NCBI GenBank assembly: GCA_004297725.1 | Contig: SCUS01000071.1 | Span: 434,001 to 498,000 of the forward strand | Length of the DNA: 64,000 nt | Origin: Myxococcaceae bacterium | GTDB lineage: Bacteria > Myxococcota_A > Polyangia > Polyangiales > Ga0077539 | Direction of reading: 5' to 3' | Shown here: one piece after another, positions 49,890 to 59,258 of the stretch | Layout of the letters: each line of letters begins with the position of its first letter | Position numbering within the stretch: position 1 is the first letter of the stretch | Notes under the pieces: model-generated | Told to the model about the DNA's origin: nothing | The model's input: the letters and a program-made list of their open reading frames with translations, nothing else | Database searches by the model: none | Translations under genes and position numbers: made by a program

Positions 49890-49960
49890 GGTGAGGTCCT
49901 CGGAGGGTAGAGAGCCGCCCGGTGGGAAATGGGTTCGCGGAGGCCTCCCGCGAACGCCGG

Positions 49961-50863
49961 TCACACCTGCAGCGCCCGCTGGGCCCGCCTCGCGTCGTCG
50001 ACCAGCAGCGCGCCCGAGCCGAGCAGCAGCGCGATGCCCGCGAGCACCGTCCCCTCGGGCCTGCGACCGAACACCACCGCGTCGATCGCCAGCGCGATCA
50101 CGACCTGTATCCACCCGGCGGCGCCCACCCTCGCGGCCTTGTCGAGCGCGTAGGCCCGGGTGATCGCGAGCTGCCCGAGGGTGGCCGTGGCGCCCATCGC
50201 CAGCACCCCCGCCGCGTCCCGCCAGCCCAGCGAGGGCGGCGCCCCGTGCGCCACGAACCACCGTAGCGAGAGCGCCCCGAGGATGGCCGCCGCGGTGGCG
50301 GAGAAGTGCACCACCACGGCCTCCGGGGTCTCCCCCGAGAGGCGTCGCAGGTTGATCATCGCCAGCGCCCCGGCGCAGCCCGCGCCCAGCGCGACGAGGC
50401 CCGCGAAGCCGCCGCCGCTCAGTCCAGGGCGCTCGACCAGCACGACCCCCGCGAAGGCCACCGCCAGCGCCGTGAGCACGCGCGGCGAGACGGTCTCGCG
50501 CAGCGCGATCCAGGCGAGGGCGGCGATCCAGAGGGGCGTGGTGTTGAGCAGCGCCGTCGCGTCGGCGAGCGGCATGTGCGTGAGCGCGTAGAAGGTGCAG
50601 AGCATGCTGGTGGTGCCGGCGAGGCTGCGCTGCCACATGCGACGGCGGTCGACGATGGCGAGCGAGGCGCCGCGGGCGCGGGCGACGGCGAGCGCGAACA
50701 CGAGGCCCAGCAGCGCGCGGGAGAAGCCCAGCATCGGCCACGGCAGGTGGCGCATGCCCCGGGCGAGGGCGTTCATGGTCGCGAAGGAGACGGCGCCCGT
50801 CAGCATGAAGGCGATCGCGCGCATCGGGGCGTCGCGACGGAGGGGCTCTGGGGCGGTGGGCAT
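49961..50863 (-). CDS. EamA/DMT-type permease
   Basis: A 300-residue permease from ATG 50863 (MPTAPEP); GTG/ATG further upstream (50905) would add 14 residues. About ten TM helices form two EamA repeats: one ends in ALLNTTPLWIAALAWIALRE, the other in GWIQVVIALAIDAVVFGRRPEG. The substrate is not predictable; family members export metabolites or amino acids. It lies 61 bases after the acetyltransferase and may belong to that operon. Confidence 0.88.
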   Translation of the reverse strand: MPTAPEPLRRDAPMRAIAFMLTGAVSFATMNALARGMRHLPWPMLGFSRALLGLVFALAVARARGASLAIVDRRRMWQRSLAGTTSMLCTFYALTHMPLADATALLNTTPLWIAALAWIALRETVSPRVLTALAVAFAGVVLVERPGLSGGGFAGLVALGAGCAGALAMINLRRLSGETPEAVVVHFSATAAAILGALSLRWFVAHGAPPSLGWRDAAGVLAMGATATLGQLAITRAYALDKAARVGAAGWIQVVIALAIDAVVFGRRPEGTVLAGIALLLGSGALLVDDARRAQRALQV

Positions 50864-50924
50864 CGGGTGGGCCCTCCCTATCCCCGATGGGCGCTCGCCG
50901 TCCATGACGGCGCCGTAAGGGCGG

Positions 50925-51515
50925 TCAGGAGCGCCGCAGCGGCCGCAGGTCGTACTGAAGCAATACGTGGTCTTGTAAGCGACCGCCGACGTGGAGGTAG
51001 TCGCGGGCGTAGCCGTAGGGGACGAAGCCCAGCCGTCGCAGGGTGCTGGCGCTGCGGAGGTTCTGCGGCGCGTGGCCCGCCTCCACGAAGCGGAGCTGGA
51101 GGACGTTGGCGGCGTGGTCGAGCAGCGCCTCGGCCGCCTCCTGCACGAGCCCGAGGCCCTGCTGGCCGCGGTCGACCGAGGCGCCGAGGCTGGCGCGCTC
51201 CAGCGGCCCCCGCTCGATGCGGGTGAGGGAGAGCGTACCGAGCACCGGGCCGTCGCGGTCGCCCTTGGGGCGGAGTCGCCAGTGGAAGGCGGTGCCCTCT
51301 CGGGCCCGCTGACGGTCGGTCAGCAGCCGCGCCTGCCAGGCCTCGATGGAGTCGAGGGGCGTGGGGCGAGGAGGGTTCCACGGGCCCAGGTGCTCACGGT
51401 TGCGCAGGTCGAAGTCGAGCACCTGCGCGGCGTGCGACACCGGCGGAACCGACATCCAGAGGCGCGCGGTCTCGATGGGCGAGAGGTGCTCTTCGTGGTC
51501 GGGCTGGTCGCTCAT
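50925..51515 (-). CDS. GNAT acetyltransferase (RimJ/RimL type)
   Basis: A 196-residue GNAT enzyme. Motifs are VLGTLSLTRIERGPLERASLG (strands 4-5), the acetyl-CoA loop VDRGQQGLGLVQEAAEALLDH (recognised by its Q/R-x-x-G-x-G/A form), and the late LRSASTLRRLGFVPYGYAR. It acts on amino groups of proteins or small molecules. ATG 51515 overlaps the esterase stop (ATGA), so it is the fifth coupled gene of the SrfB/SrfC-like operon. Confidence 0.9.
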   Translation of the reverse strand: MSDQPDHEEHLSPIETARLWMSVPPVSHAAQVLDFDLRNREHLGPWNPPRPTPLDSIEAWQARLLTDRQRAREGTAFHWRLRPKGDRDGPVLGTLSLTRIERGPLERASLGASVDRGQQGLGLVQEAAEALLDHAANVLQLRFVEAGHAPQNLRSASTLRRLGFVPYGYARDYLHVGGRLQDHVLLQYDLRPLRRS

Positions 51516-52297
51516 GGCCAGAGCCTATGGAGGAAGGACCCGGCGGAGGCCATCGCCTGCGGGGCGATGGTGTGGCCAACGCCAGGGAGGATCAGTGACT
51601 CGGTGCGCACATGCAGCCGGGCCAGGGCCGAGAGGGCGTGGTGGGCCTCGGAGACGGGGATGCGGGCGTCGCTGGTGCCGTGGACGATGAGCGCGGGCGC
51701 CGGGGAGGGCGACGGGGCCGTGTCGTGGACGAGGCGGCCGGAGAGGGAGACGACGCCCGCGGGCGGTGGGGTCATGTGGAGGCCGAGGTCGAGGGCGAGC
51801 ATGGCGCCCTGGGAGAAGCCCACGAAGGCGAGGCGCGACCGGGGCAGGGCGCGGGCCTGGAGCTCGCGGTCGACGGCGGGGACCAGGCCCGTGACGGCGC
51901 GGCGGACGCCCTCGCGGCGCAGCGAGTCGTCCGATCCGGCGAGGGCGAACCACTGGCGTGCGCCGGGCGCCCCGGGCATCGGCTCGGGCGCGTCGGGCAG
52001 CAGGAACACCGTGTCTGGCAGGTCACGCGCGAGGGTCTGCGCGACGTCGCGGAGGTCGGCCCCGTTGGCCCCGTAGCCATGGAGCATCACCACCACCGAG
52101 CTGGGAGGTCGCCCGGAGACAGGACCCAGCGAGGGCATCGGGGCGACGGTCGACGAGGGCGCGACGGGAGGCGGAGCCACGGGCGCCGCGGGGAGCGCGG
52201 GCTCCGGGGCGGGCGCGGCGCGTGCGATCGGCGGGGCGCTCGAGGGCGTGCAGCCGAGGGCGAGCGAGGCGAGGAGAGGCAGCGCGCGGAGGGTCAC
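51512..52297 (-). CDS. Carboxylesterase-type lipoprotein
   Basis: A 261-residue lipoprotein from GTG 52297, which overlaps the upstream stop by GTGA. The lipobox is ASLALGCTPS, then a Pro/Ala/Val linker to about 60. The hydrolase matches the phospholipase/carboxylesterase type: VVVMLHGYGANGADL, GFSQGAMLALDLGLH (nucleophile Ser) and ALIVHGTSDARIPV (Asp), VGHTIAPQA (His). Surface anchoring is unusual beside the cytoplasmic ATPase/GTPase proteins upstream. Confidence 0.85.
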   Translation of the reverse strand: MTLRALPLLASLALGCTPSSAPPIARAAPAPEPALPAAPVAPPPVAPSSTVAPMPSLGPVSGRPPSSVVVMLHGYGANGADLRDVAQTLARDLPDTVFLLPDAPEPMPGAPGARQWFALAGSDDSLRREGVRRAVTGLVPAVDRELQARALPRSRLAFVGFSQGAMLALDLGLHMTPPPAGVVSLSGRLVHDTAPSPSPAPALIVHGTSDARIPVSEAHHALSALARLHVRTESLILPGVGHTIAPQAMASAGSFLHRLWP

Positions 52298-53148
52298 GTG
52301 AGGTGCGGCCCCCGGGAGAGATGCATCGGGTCGGTCGCAGAGACGCCCGGGAGCGGAGCGTCGAGGGTGACCAGCAGCGCCGGGACCAGCACCCGGGTGA
52401 CGTTGCCGTGGGTGGGCGATCCGGCGGCGGGCGGAGGGACGAGGTCGGCGATGCGGGCGCCCGGAGGGGGGAAGCCGAAGGTCACCGAGACGCTCCCCCG
52501 CTCGCGGTCGACGAGGGGGCGGAGCATCGCCTCGAGCTGCACCTGCCAGATGACGAGGTTGGCGGCCTGCATCTCGGCGTGGCGGGATTTCGAGCGCTCG
52601 AGCTGCTCTCGGAAGCTCTCGATGCTGTCGCCCACGCGCCCGTCGAGGAGGTGCGAGAAGCCCATGGGGAGCTTCTTGGCGCGGTTGACCAGGTCGATGA
52701 GCCCCTGAGGGACGGCCACCGCCGTCGGGGGCAGTCCGAGCCCGACGTACCAGCACATCAGCGGCACGAGCTGGTCGGCCAGCACCACGAACCACTCGGG
52801 CTCGATGTCGGCGTCGCTGGGGTGCTCCCGGGAGGCCGAGAGGGCGACGGCCTCCTCCAGCGCGCGGTGGGCGTCCGAGAGGCGCTCGATGAGCTCCGCG
52901 GGCGTGGCGGGCGGCTCGACGCGGCCGTACGAGGGCTGCGGGAAGGGCACCTCGGACTGCAGGTGCTTCAGCCAGCCGAAGAGCTTGAGGTCGCTCACGG
53001 CCGCACCGCCCGCATCGAGGCCGACGAAGCCGAGGGTTCCTGGTTCGGGAATCGGTGCCATGGGCGGAGGTCCGGGCAGCGCAGGGAGAGCAGTGAAGGG
53101 GCCGAGCAGCCACGCCCAGAGGCGGCGCAGCGACCAGAGGATGTCCAT
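52294..53148 (-). CDS. Unknown protein of the SrfB/SrfC-like operon
   Basis: A 284-residue protein without known domain. It begins with a Trp-rich hydrophobic stretch (LWSLRRLWAWLLGPFTALPAL) that could insert into a membrane or bind a partner. A helical middle follows (SFREQLERSKSRHAEMQAANL), then a Pro-rich end. It lies 10 bases after the SrfB-like gene and overlaps the esterase by GTGA. Position is like that of SrfA in the srfABC loci, but I see no sequence evidence of homology. Confidence 0.6.
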   Translation of the reverse strand: MDILWSLRRLWAWLLGPFTALPALPGPPPMAPIPEPGTLGFVGLDAGGAAVSDLKLFGWLKHLQSEVPFPQPSYGRVEPPATPAELIERLSDAHRALEEAVALSASREHPSDADIEPEWFVVLADQLVPLMCWYVGLGLPPTAVAVPQGLIDLVNRAKKLPMGFSHLLDGRVGDSIESFREQLERSKSRHAEMQAANLVIWQVQLEAMLRPLVDRERGSVSVTFGFPPPGARIADLVPPPAAGSPTHGNVTRVLVPALLVTLDAPLPGVSATDPMHLSRGPHLT

Positions 53149-53157
53149 GGCGCGCGC

Positions 53158-56016
53158 TCACTCACGGTCGAGGTCCTCGGGGTCGATGGCTCCGTTGCGA
53201 CGGAAGTCGAACTCCAGCCGGCGCGTCTCGAAGTGCGCCGTGAGCCCGCCCGCGGTGATCGACACCGGCGCCCCGATGGGGTGATCCGGCGGCAGCAGCG
53301 AGGTCTCCACGGTGCCCTCGCGCTCGACGCGCAGGCCCACCATCGCCACCTCGCTCGACGAGCGCTGCGCGAAGCCCACCTGCACCCGCTTGTTTCCGAG
53401 GCGCTCGCGCTCGGGGATCGACGCCGGGGTGAAGCGCACCTGCGCGAAGGGGATGGGCGGGTCGACGCTGCCCGCGGCGCCAGGGCGGGGCGGACCCCGG
53501 AAGTTCTGGCCCAGCACGGCGCGCATGGCGAAGGGCTGCTCGTCGATCCAGACGATCTCCTCGAGCTGCACGGGCTTGTTGTCGGCGCGCACCACGAGGC
53601 GGTCTTCGGGCATCACGAACTGCACCCCGCGGCCCTCCTGACGGAGGATGCCCACGAAGCGGGTGCGCTTGTGCTCGTCCGCGGGCTGCACCACGAGCCG
53701 TCGCCCCTCGCCGGTCTTGGTGGTGAGCACGTAGCCGTGAGCGAGGCCGAGCGCGACGCCCAGCTTGGAGAGGTCGGCGCGGGCCTTGCCGCTGCGGGCG
53801 GCGTGGAGGTCGAGCACCCCGAAGCCCAGGTCGGTGGATGCGAACTCCCTCGGCGAGAGGAAGTGCTGGGCGAGCACCGGGCGGGGGGCCCGCGCGCAGG
53901 CGAGGCGCAGCCGTTCGCCCACCCCGGGGAGCTGGCTCGATCGGCCGCTGGCGAGCACCACCTGCACCGGAGCGTCTTCGCGGGAGAGCCACCGCTCGGC
54001 GGTCTCCAGCGCCGGGGCGAGCACCGTGGCCGAGCACTCCTCCAGCCACGCCCGGTCGGGCAGCGCGTCGAGCACCCGGGTCACGTCGAGCTCCGGCAGA
54101 AACTGCTGCGCCCTCACGGCCATCGCCGCGCGCAGCGCCTTCGGGTCCGTCGGGACCGCCGACGCCAGCGCCATCTTCAGCGCCTCGCCGAAGTAGAAGA
54201 ACCCGAGCGTGCGCTTGTGGCGCAGCCGGTCGGCCTCGGAGCGCGGCGTCCCCGGCGGGTCGTCGTCGCGCGCGAAGCGGGTGCGCAGCTTCTCCTGCTG
54301 GTCGGCCGGTAGCGCGGGGCGCAGCCTGCGCTTGAGCTCCCGGCAGAGCCGTCGGGTGATCTCCACGCCCGCGAAGGGGAGGCCGTAGAAGTCCTCGATC
54401 TCCGAGACGATGCGGTCGCCGTCCTCGCGGAGGCGGAGCAGCACGAGGTCGGTGGTCCCGCCGCCGCAGTCGAAGGTGAGGGCGCGCACGGCGCGGGGAG
54501 CCTTCGCGGCCTCCGGGTCGACGGAGAAGGGCTGGAAGGCGTCGAGGAGGCGGTCGAGGGAGAGCGAGCCGAAGCGGTGGTAGAGCGCGCCCAGCGAGGC
54601 CGCCGTCGCCTCGTCGAGGAAGGTCAGCGGCTGGTCCGGCGGATCGGCGCAGAGCCCTCGCAGGGCAGATCCCGCGAGGGCCTCACGGGCGGAGGTCTCC
54701 AACCGGGCGCGGTCGTCGGCGAGGAAGGCCACCGGGTAGCTGAGCAGGATGGGCCCCACGGTGCCGAGGCCGCCGTCGGTGGGCTTCACGATCTCCCTCG
54801 CCGCGAGCTCGTCGAAGAGCCCACGGAGGTACTCGTCGGTGAGCGCCCGGTTGCGGGCGATCTGGAGCTTCGGGGCGGGCTCCAGCGAGTCGACGTCGAC
54901 GCGCACGTCGAGGGCCTCGGCGGGCGCGGCGCCCTCCGCGGGGCGGGCTCCCTCGGAGGCGGCGTCGACGTCCGGGCCGCGCTCGATGGCCTTGCGCACG
55001 AGGCGCAGCGCGCGGTGCCCGAGGATGGGGTCGCGGCGGTCGTCGAAGGGGTGGCCGTCGATGCCGTCGGGGACGGCGCGGCGGGGGATGAGCACGCTGG
55101 GCACGCCGGTCTCCTCGCGGTGGCGCGAGGCGTCGCGGCGGGCGAGGACGCTCCACCGCTCGGCGATGGGGCGGGGCATGATGGGGTTGCCGAGGGTGGT
55201 GCGCTCCTCGAAGGAGCGCGGCGGGGCGATGAGCTCGGCGTGCCACGCGGCGCCCTGCAGCGACACCGACACGCAGTGGAACGACCACGGCGCGAGGCCC
55301 CCCTGCACGGTGACGTCGCGCTGCCCCTCGCGCTGGGTGACCACCGAGGTCTCGTGGGTGCCGAAGTCGATGGCGACGGTGGCGCCGGTCTCGCCGCTGT
55401 GGCGGTGCGGCCGCTCGGCGAGGATCACCAGCGGAGCGTCGGGCGAGGGGGTGAGCGCGAGGCGCGCGGAGGCCGTGCCCAGGAGGTTGTCCCACGGCGG
55501 CGAGGCGCTCTCGTAGCCCGCGGGGGCGAGCACGAGGCGGTGCGGGTCGAGCACGATGGCCTCCTCGACGGGCGAGCGCTGCGCGAGGCGGCGCATGGCG
55601 CGCTCGGCGGATGAGGCCGTCCCGACGATGAGGGCGGTGCGCTCGTGGACGGGGTTCCACGCGAGGGTGAGGGCGAGCTCGAAGTTGGAGGCGTTCTTGT
55701 AGACGCGCACCGCGAGGTGGAGCCGGGCGAGGGCGGGGCGGTCGTGCGCGGCGACGGTGGCGCTGCCCTTGGCGTCGGTGCGACCGAGCGCGTGGGCGAG
55801 GGCCGTGGCGTCGATCCACTGGAGCTCGTCGACGTCGACGCGCAGCCACTCGCTGGAGGAGTCTTCGGTGGGGAAGGTCTTGGCGTAGAGGGTGAACTTC
55901 GAGAGGTCGCCATCGCGGGCGAAGGCCCCTCGCCGGGACGAGGCGCCCAGGGGGACGGTGACGAGCGCGGGGTCGAGGCCGGCGCGCAGCCGCAGCACTC
56001 CATGGTCGATCAGCAC
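53158..56016 (-). CDS. SrfB-like protein with an actin/Hsp70-fold ATPase core
   Basis: A 952-residue protein from GTG 56016 (GGAGGC six bases upstream). It has an Hsp70/actin-type ATPase signature: phosphate-1 loop AIDFGTHETSVV near 215, phosphate-2 LTFDCGGGTTDLVLL near 513, and an adenosine motif VVLASGRSSQLPGVGERLR near 687. Long extra regions surround it. Size and order with the upstream P-loop protein match the virulence-factor SrfB family; homology is inferred. It overlaps the SrfC-like gene by 7 bases. No signal or TM is seen, so it is likely cytoplasmic. Confidence 0.75.
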   Translation of the reverse strand: MLIDHGVLRLRAGLDPALVTVPLGASSRRGAFARDGDLSKFTLYAKTFPTEDSSSEWLRVDVDELQWIDATALAHALGRTDAKGSATVAAHDRPALARLHLAVRVYKNASNFELALTLAWNPVHERTALIVGTASSAERAMRRLAQRSPVEEAIVLDPHRLVLAPAGYESASPPWDNLLGTASARLALTPSPDAPLVILAERPHRHSGETGATVAIDFGTHETSVVTQREGQRDVTVQGGLAPWSFHCVSVSLQGAAWHAELIAPPRSFEERTTLGNPIMPRPIAERWSVLARRDASRHREETGVPSVLIPRRAVPDGIDGHPFDDRRDPILGHRALRLVRKAIERGPDVDAASEGARPAEGAAPAEALDVRVDVDSLEPAPKLQIARNRALTDEYLRGLFDELAAREIVKPTDGGLGTVGPILLSYPVAFLADDRARLETSAREALAGSALRGLCADPPDQPLTFLDEATAASLGALYHRFGSLSLDRLLDAFQPFSVDPEAAKAPRAVRALTFDCGGGTTDLVLLRLREDGDRIVSEIEDFYGLPFAGVEITRRLCRELKRRLRPALPADQQEKLRTRFARDDDPPGTPRSEADRLRHKRTLGFFYFGEALKMALASAVPTDPKALRAAMAVRAQQFLPELDVTRVLDALPDRAWLEECSATVLAPALETAERWLSREDAPVQVVLASGRSSQLPGVGERLRLACARAPRPVLAQHFLSPREFASTDLGFGVLDLHAARSGKARADLSKLGVALGLAHGYVLTTKTGEGRRLVVQPADEHKRTRFVGILRQEGRGVQFVMPEDRLVVRADNKPVQLEEIVWIDEQPFAMRAVLGQNFRGPPRPGAAGSVDPPIPFAQVRFTPASIPERERLGNKRVQVGFAQRSSSEVAMVGLRVEREGTVETSLLPPDHPIGAPVSITAGGLTAHFETRRLEFDFRRNGAIDPEDLDRE

Positions 56017-58199
56017 TGGGACGCCTCCGGGGTCGAGAGTTCCTGCACCAGCGCGTCGAGCTGCTCCCTCGCGGTCGCCAGCAGGGGGTCGACCTCCTCG
56101 GGGACCAGCAGGTCGCCCACCACCCTGCGCAGCCTGCGATAGACCTCCGTGCGCCTCGGGTCGACGCCCAGCGTGCGCGCCGCGTACATCCCTCGCTCGT
56201 CGGCGTCGGCGTGCAGCAGCCAGTCGACCGCCGAGGCGAGCCGCGCCAGGAGGAAGTGCGCGCAGTGAACCGCGTTGGCGGGCTCGTCGCCCAGGTAGCG
56301 CTCCTCGTCGGCGCGCAGCGAGCGGGCGGCGGTGTCGGCGTCGAGCATGCGCTCCAGCGCGGGGCGCAGCTCGACGGCGAGGTCGGGGGCGCGGCTGGCG
56401 GCCTGCACGGCGTTGCAGGCCGAGCGGATGCACTCGCCCACCAGGAGGTCCCAGGTGAGGGGAGGGGCGTCGTGGGGCTTGAGCGCCCGCTGCCGCAGCG
56501 CCGCGGGGAAGGGGATCGCCACGCCCTCCCGAGGCAGCAGCTCTCTCAGCCGCTTCACCAGGTTGTCCATCGCGTCGAGGGCCGACTGGTCGGCGCGGGG
56601 CTCTCGGGTGATGCGCTCGTGCAGGTCGATCATGGCGTCGCGCGAGCGCTCGGCCAGCGTGACCAGCTCGGCGCAGCGGGCGCGGCGCAGCTCTCCCCGG
56701 TGGCCGAGGTGCAGCATCAGCCGGGTGAGCAGCTCGTGGCCGCGGTCGTCGCGGTTGACCACCGCGAGGCCCACGTCGACCATCCACGCCAGGAAGCGCC
56801 TGCGGGCCTCGGGCTCGGCGGCGCGCACCCGGGCGACGTCGTCGATCCAGCTCCGGGCGAAGAGGTGGATCACCCTCCACGCGAAGGGCGTCTCCGCGGG
56901 CATCGAGGCCTCGTCGAGGTGGGCGATGACCGCCGCGCGCGCGGCGGGCACCTGCGAGGGATCGATCTCCAGGTCGGGGTCGACGCCCCGGTTCTCCAGC
57001 AGCACGAAGGGCGGCCAGGCGGTGATGTCGTTGGGGTCGAGGGCGTCGGCGAGGGCGCCTTCGAGGGCGCCACGCAGCGGCTGGATCACCGACCCGAACA
57101 CCGACTGGGGCAGGCTCTGGAGGGTGTTGAGCTGGCGCTCGTGCTCCGGGCGGTCGAGCTCCCGGAGGCGCTCGGCGCACTGGCGCATGGCCTCTCCGGC
57201 GTAGGTGAGGGCGAGCACCACGCGGCCCCGCATCTGCCCCTCGCAGCGCTCGACCCAGTGGCGCCACGGGCCTCGGAGGAGCTGCGTCCCCGGGCGGATG
57301 GCGCTGGGCTGCGACGAGGCCACGAGGATGAGCAGGTCGAGGTCGTTGACCGCCTGGAGGAAGACCAGGTGGTTCTTGGCGGCCTTGAGGTGGCGCGCGG
57401 AGTCGGCCTCGATCTGCGGGTCGGCGCCGGGGCAGTCGACGAGGTCGAGCACCTCGAAGATGCGCGAGGCGCGGGTGTCGGGCAGCGGCCGCACCCGGAG
57501 CGTGACCTCGCTGGCCCTGAGCTGGAGCGAGCGCAGCCGGAGCTCGCCGGTGCGCAGGCGGGTGACGTGGTAGTCGCCCCGGCGCACCTCTTCGAGCTCG
57601 TAGTTGGCGTCGTCGGCGGTAGGAAAGCGGCAGACCCGCAGCGCCTTCGCGAACTCGTCCCGGTTGCCCGGCTCGAAGGTCACATGCAGCGTCGACGGGA
57701 ACTCATCGAGCGCCGAGGCCTCCTCCGCCGCCTTGGGCTCTCGCTCGAAGCTGGCGTTGTCGAGGGTCTTCACCCGGATGGCGCTGTCGAGCCTCGCGCC
57801 GCCCTTGCGGGTGAGGCGGGTGAGGCAGCCGGTGGTGTCGGCGTCGCCGACGGGCAGCTCACGCAGCTCCTCGAGGTCGCCGTACCAGCGGGAGAGCATC
57901 AGGGTCTTGCCGGCGTTGACCTTGCCCATGGTGGCCGCGGTGGGCTGGCGCTCGACGCTGTCGGTGAAGCGCCGCAGGGCGTCGCGGGCCCGGCGCTCGT
58001 GCTCGTCCCACTCGCGGGCGATCACCGCCTGGTCCTCCGGGGCGCCGCCGCGGGCCTCCGCGATGCGCCCGGAGGCGTCCTGAAACCACGCCGACAGGGC
58101 CCTCGCCAGCGTCGCGAGGGTCTGGTCGAAGGGGCGCTGCCCCTCGGCCGGAGCGGGGAGTTGTTCGCCGTAGCGCGCGAGCTCGAAGACGTCGATCAT
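56010..58199 (-). CDS. SrfC-like P-loop GTPase-type protein
   Basis: A 729-residue protein. Walker A is GKVNAGKTLMLSRW (about 91-104), the G3-like motif is VLDLVDCPGADPQ (about 250-262), and LILVASSQPSAIRPG follows. The rest is helical (coiled-coil-rich), a dynamin-like pattern. Size and order fit the SrfC family that pairs with SrfB. ATG 58199. It leads the leftward operon; the 136-base gap to the divergent aldo/keto reductase gene shows no clear promoter. Confidence 0.75.
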   Translation of the reverse strand: MIDVFELARYGEQLPAPAEGQRPFDQTLATLARALSAWFQDASGRIAEARGGAPEDQAVIAREWDEHERRARDALRRFTDSVERQPTAATMGKVNAGKTLMLSRWYGDLEELRELPVGDADTTGCLTRLTRKGGARLDSAIRVKTLDNASFEREPKAAEEASALDEFPSTLHVTFEPGNRDEFAKALRVCRFPTADDANYELEEVRRGDYHVTRLRTGELRLRSLQLRASEVTLRVRPLPDTRASRIFEVLDLVDCPGADPQIEADSARHLKAAKNHLVFLQAVNDLDLLILVASSQPSAIRPGTQLLRGPWRHWVERCEGQMRGRVVLALTYAGEAMRQCAERLRELDRPEHERQLNTLQSLPQSVFGSVIQPLRGALEGALADALDPNDITAWPPFVLLENRGVDPDLEIDPSQVPAARAAVIAHLDEASMPAETPFAWRVIHLFARSWIDDVARVRAAEPEARRRFLAWMVDVGLAVVNRDDRGHELLTRLMLHLGHRGELRRARCAELVTLAERSRDAMIDLHERITREPRADQSALDAMDNLVKRLRELLPREGVAIPFPAALRQRALKPHDAPPLTWDLLVGECIRSACNAVQAASRAPDLAVELRPALERMLDADTAARSLRADEERYLGDEPANAVHCAHFLLARLASAVDWLLHADADERGMYAARTLGVDPRRTEVYRRLRRVVGDLLVPEEVDPLLATAREQLDALVQELSTPEASQC

Positions 58200-58335
58200 G
58201 TTCGCGGCGGATGGTGCACCGCAGCGCGCCCGTCGTCACGCGAGACCCGCGCGGGGAGGCGGTGTCAGGGGCCGAGGGAGGGCGCAGCGGACCCGCCGCC
58301 GCGTGCGATGATGCGCCGCGAGGAGGGAGCCATTG

Positions 58336-59160
58336 ATGACGAACGATGACAGGACGCTGGCGCTCAACACGGGGGCGCTGATCCCGCGGGTGGGACTCGG
58401 GGTGTGGCAGGCGCCGCGGGGGGCGGCGACCCGGTCGGCGGTGGCGACGGCGCTGTCGCTGGGCTACCGCCACGTCGACACGGCGCGCATCTACGGCAAC
58501 GAGGCCGACGTCGGGGCGGCGATCCGAGAGAGCGGGCTGCGCCGCGACGAGGTGTTCGTCACCACCAAGCTCTGGAACGACGACCAGGGCTACGACCGCG
58601 CCCTGCGCGCCTTCGACCAGAGCCTCGAGCGCATGGGCCTCGACTACGTGGACCTCTATCTCCTGCACTGGCCCGTGGCGGGCCGGCGGCTTGAGTCGTG
58701 GCGCGCGCTCGAGAAGCTCTTCGCCGAGAAGCGGGCGCGGGCCATCGGCGTGAGCAACTTCCTGGTGCCCCACCTGCGCGAGCTCCTCGACCACGCGAAG
58801 GTGCTCCCCGCGGCCGACCAGGTGGAGGTGACGCCGTTTCTGCAACAGCGGGAGACCCGCGCGCTCTGCGCCGAGCGGGGCATCGTCGTCGAGGCGTACA
58901 GCCCGCTCACCCGGGGGAGAAAGCTGGGTCACCCGACGGTGGTGGGGGTGGCGGCGCGCGTGGGTCGCTCGCCCGCGCAGGTGCTGCTGCGGTGGGGACT
59001 GCAGCGCGGGATGGTGGTGCTGCCCAAGTCGACGCACGCCGGGCGCATCGCGGAGAACGCGGCCCTCTGGGACTTCACCCTCGACGATGGCGCGCTGGCC
59101 GAGCTCGACGCCCTCGAAGAGGGCCTCGTGACGGGGTGGGACCCGCGCGACCAGGACTGA
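58336..59160 (+). CDS. Aldo/keto reductase
   Basis: A 274-residue NADPH-type oxidoreductase from ATG 58336, with AGGAGG nine bases upstream. The motifs are YRHVDTARIYGNEADVG (active-site Asp and Tyr), VFVTTKLWND (Lys), YLLHWP (His), IGVSNF, and the C-terminal cofactor loop LPKSTHAGRIAENA. This is the classic 2,5-diketo-gluconate reductase-like subgroup. The substrate is open. It is divergent from the SrfC-like operon. Confidence 0.93.
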   Translation: MTNDDRTLALNTGALIPRVGLGVWQAPRGAATRSAVATALSLGYRHVDTARIYGNEADVGAAIRESGLRRDEVFVTTKLWNDDQGYDRALRAFDQSLERMGLDYVDLYLLHWPVAGRRLESWRALEKLFAEKRARAIGVSNFLVPHLRELLDHAKVLPAADQVEVTPFLQQRETRALCAERGIVVEAYSPLTRGRKLGHPTVVGVAARVGRSPAQVLLRWGLQRGMVVLPKSTHAGRIAENAALWDFTLDDGALAELDALEEGLVTGWDPRDQD

Positions 59161-59258
59161 GACCGCGCGCGGAGTTCCCCTCTCTCAACGCGCCGGGGTC
59201 CACTCGCGTAGACGAGAGTCTTCACTGGCCAGCGGGCGCGGTGATACCTGATGGCTCC

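Noticed and set aside
58200-58335. Promoters for the srf-like operon or the aldo/keto reductase
   Set aside because: No -10/-35 pair with good spacing seen on either strand.
59160-59258. Hairpin-like ACTCGCG-TAGA-CGAGAGT after the aldo/keto reductase
   Set aside because: Stem has a mismatch, is short, and no U-run follows; not a convincing terminator.
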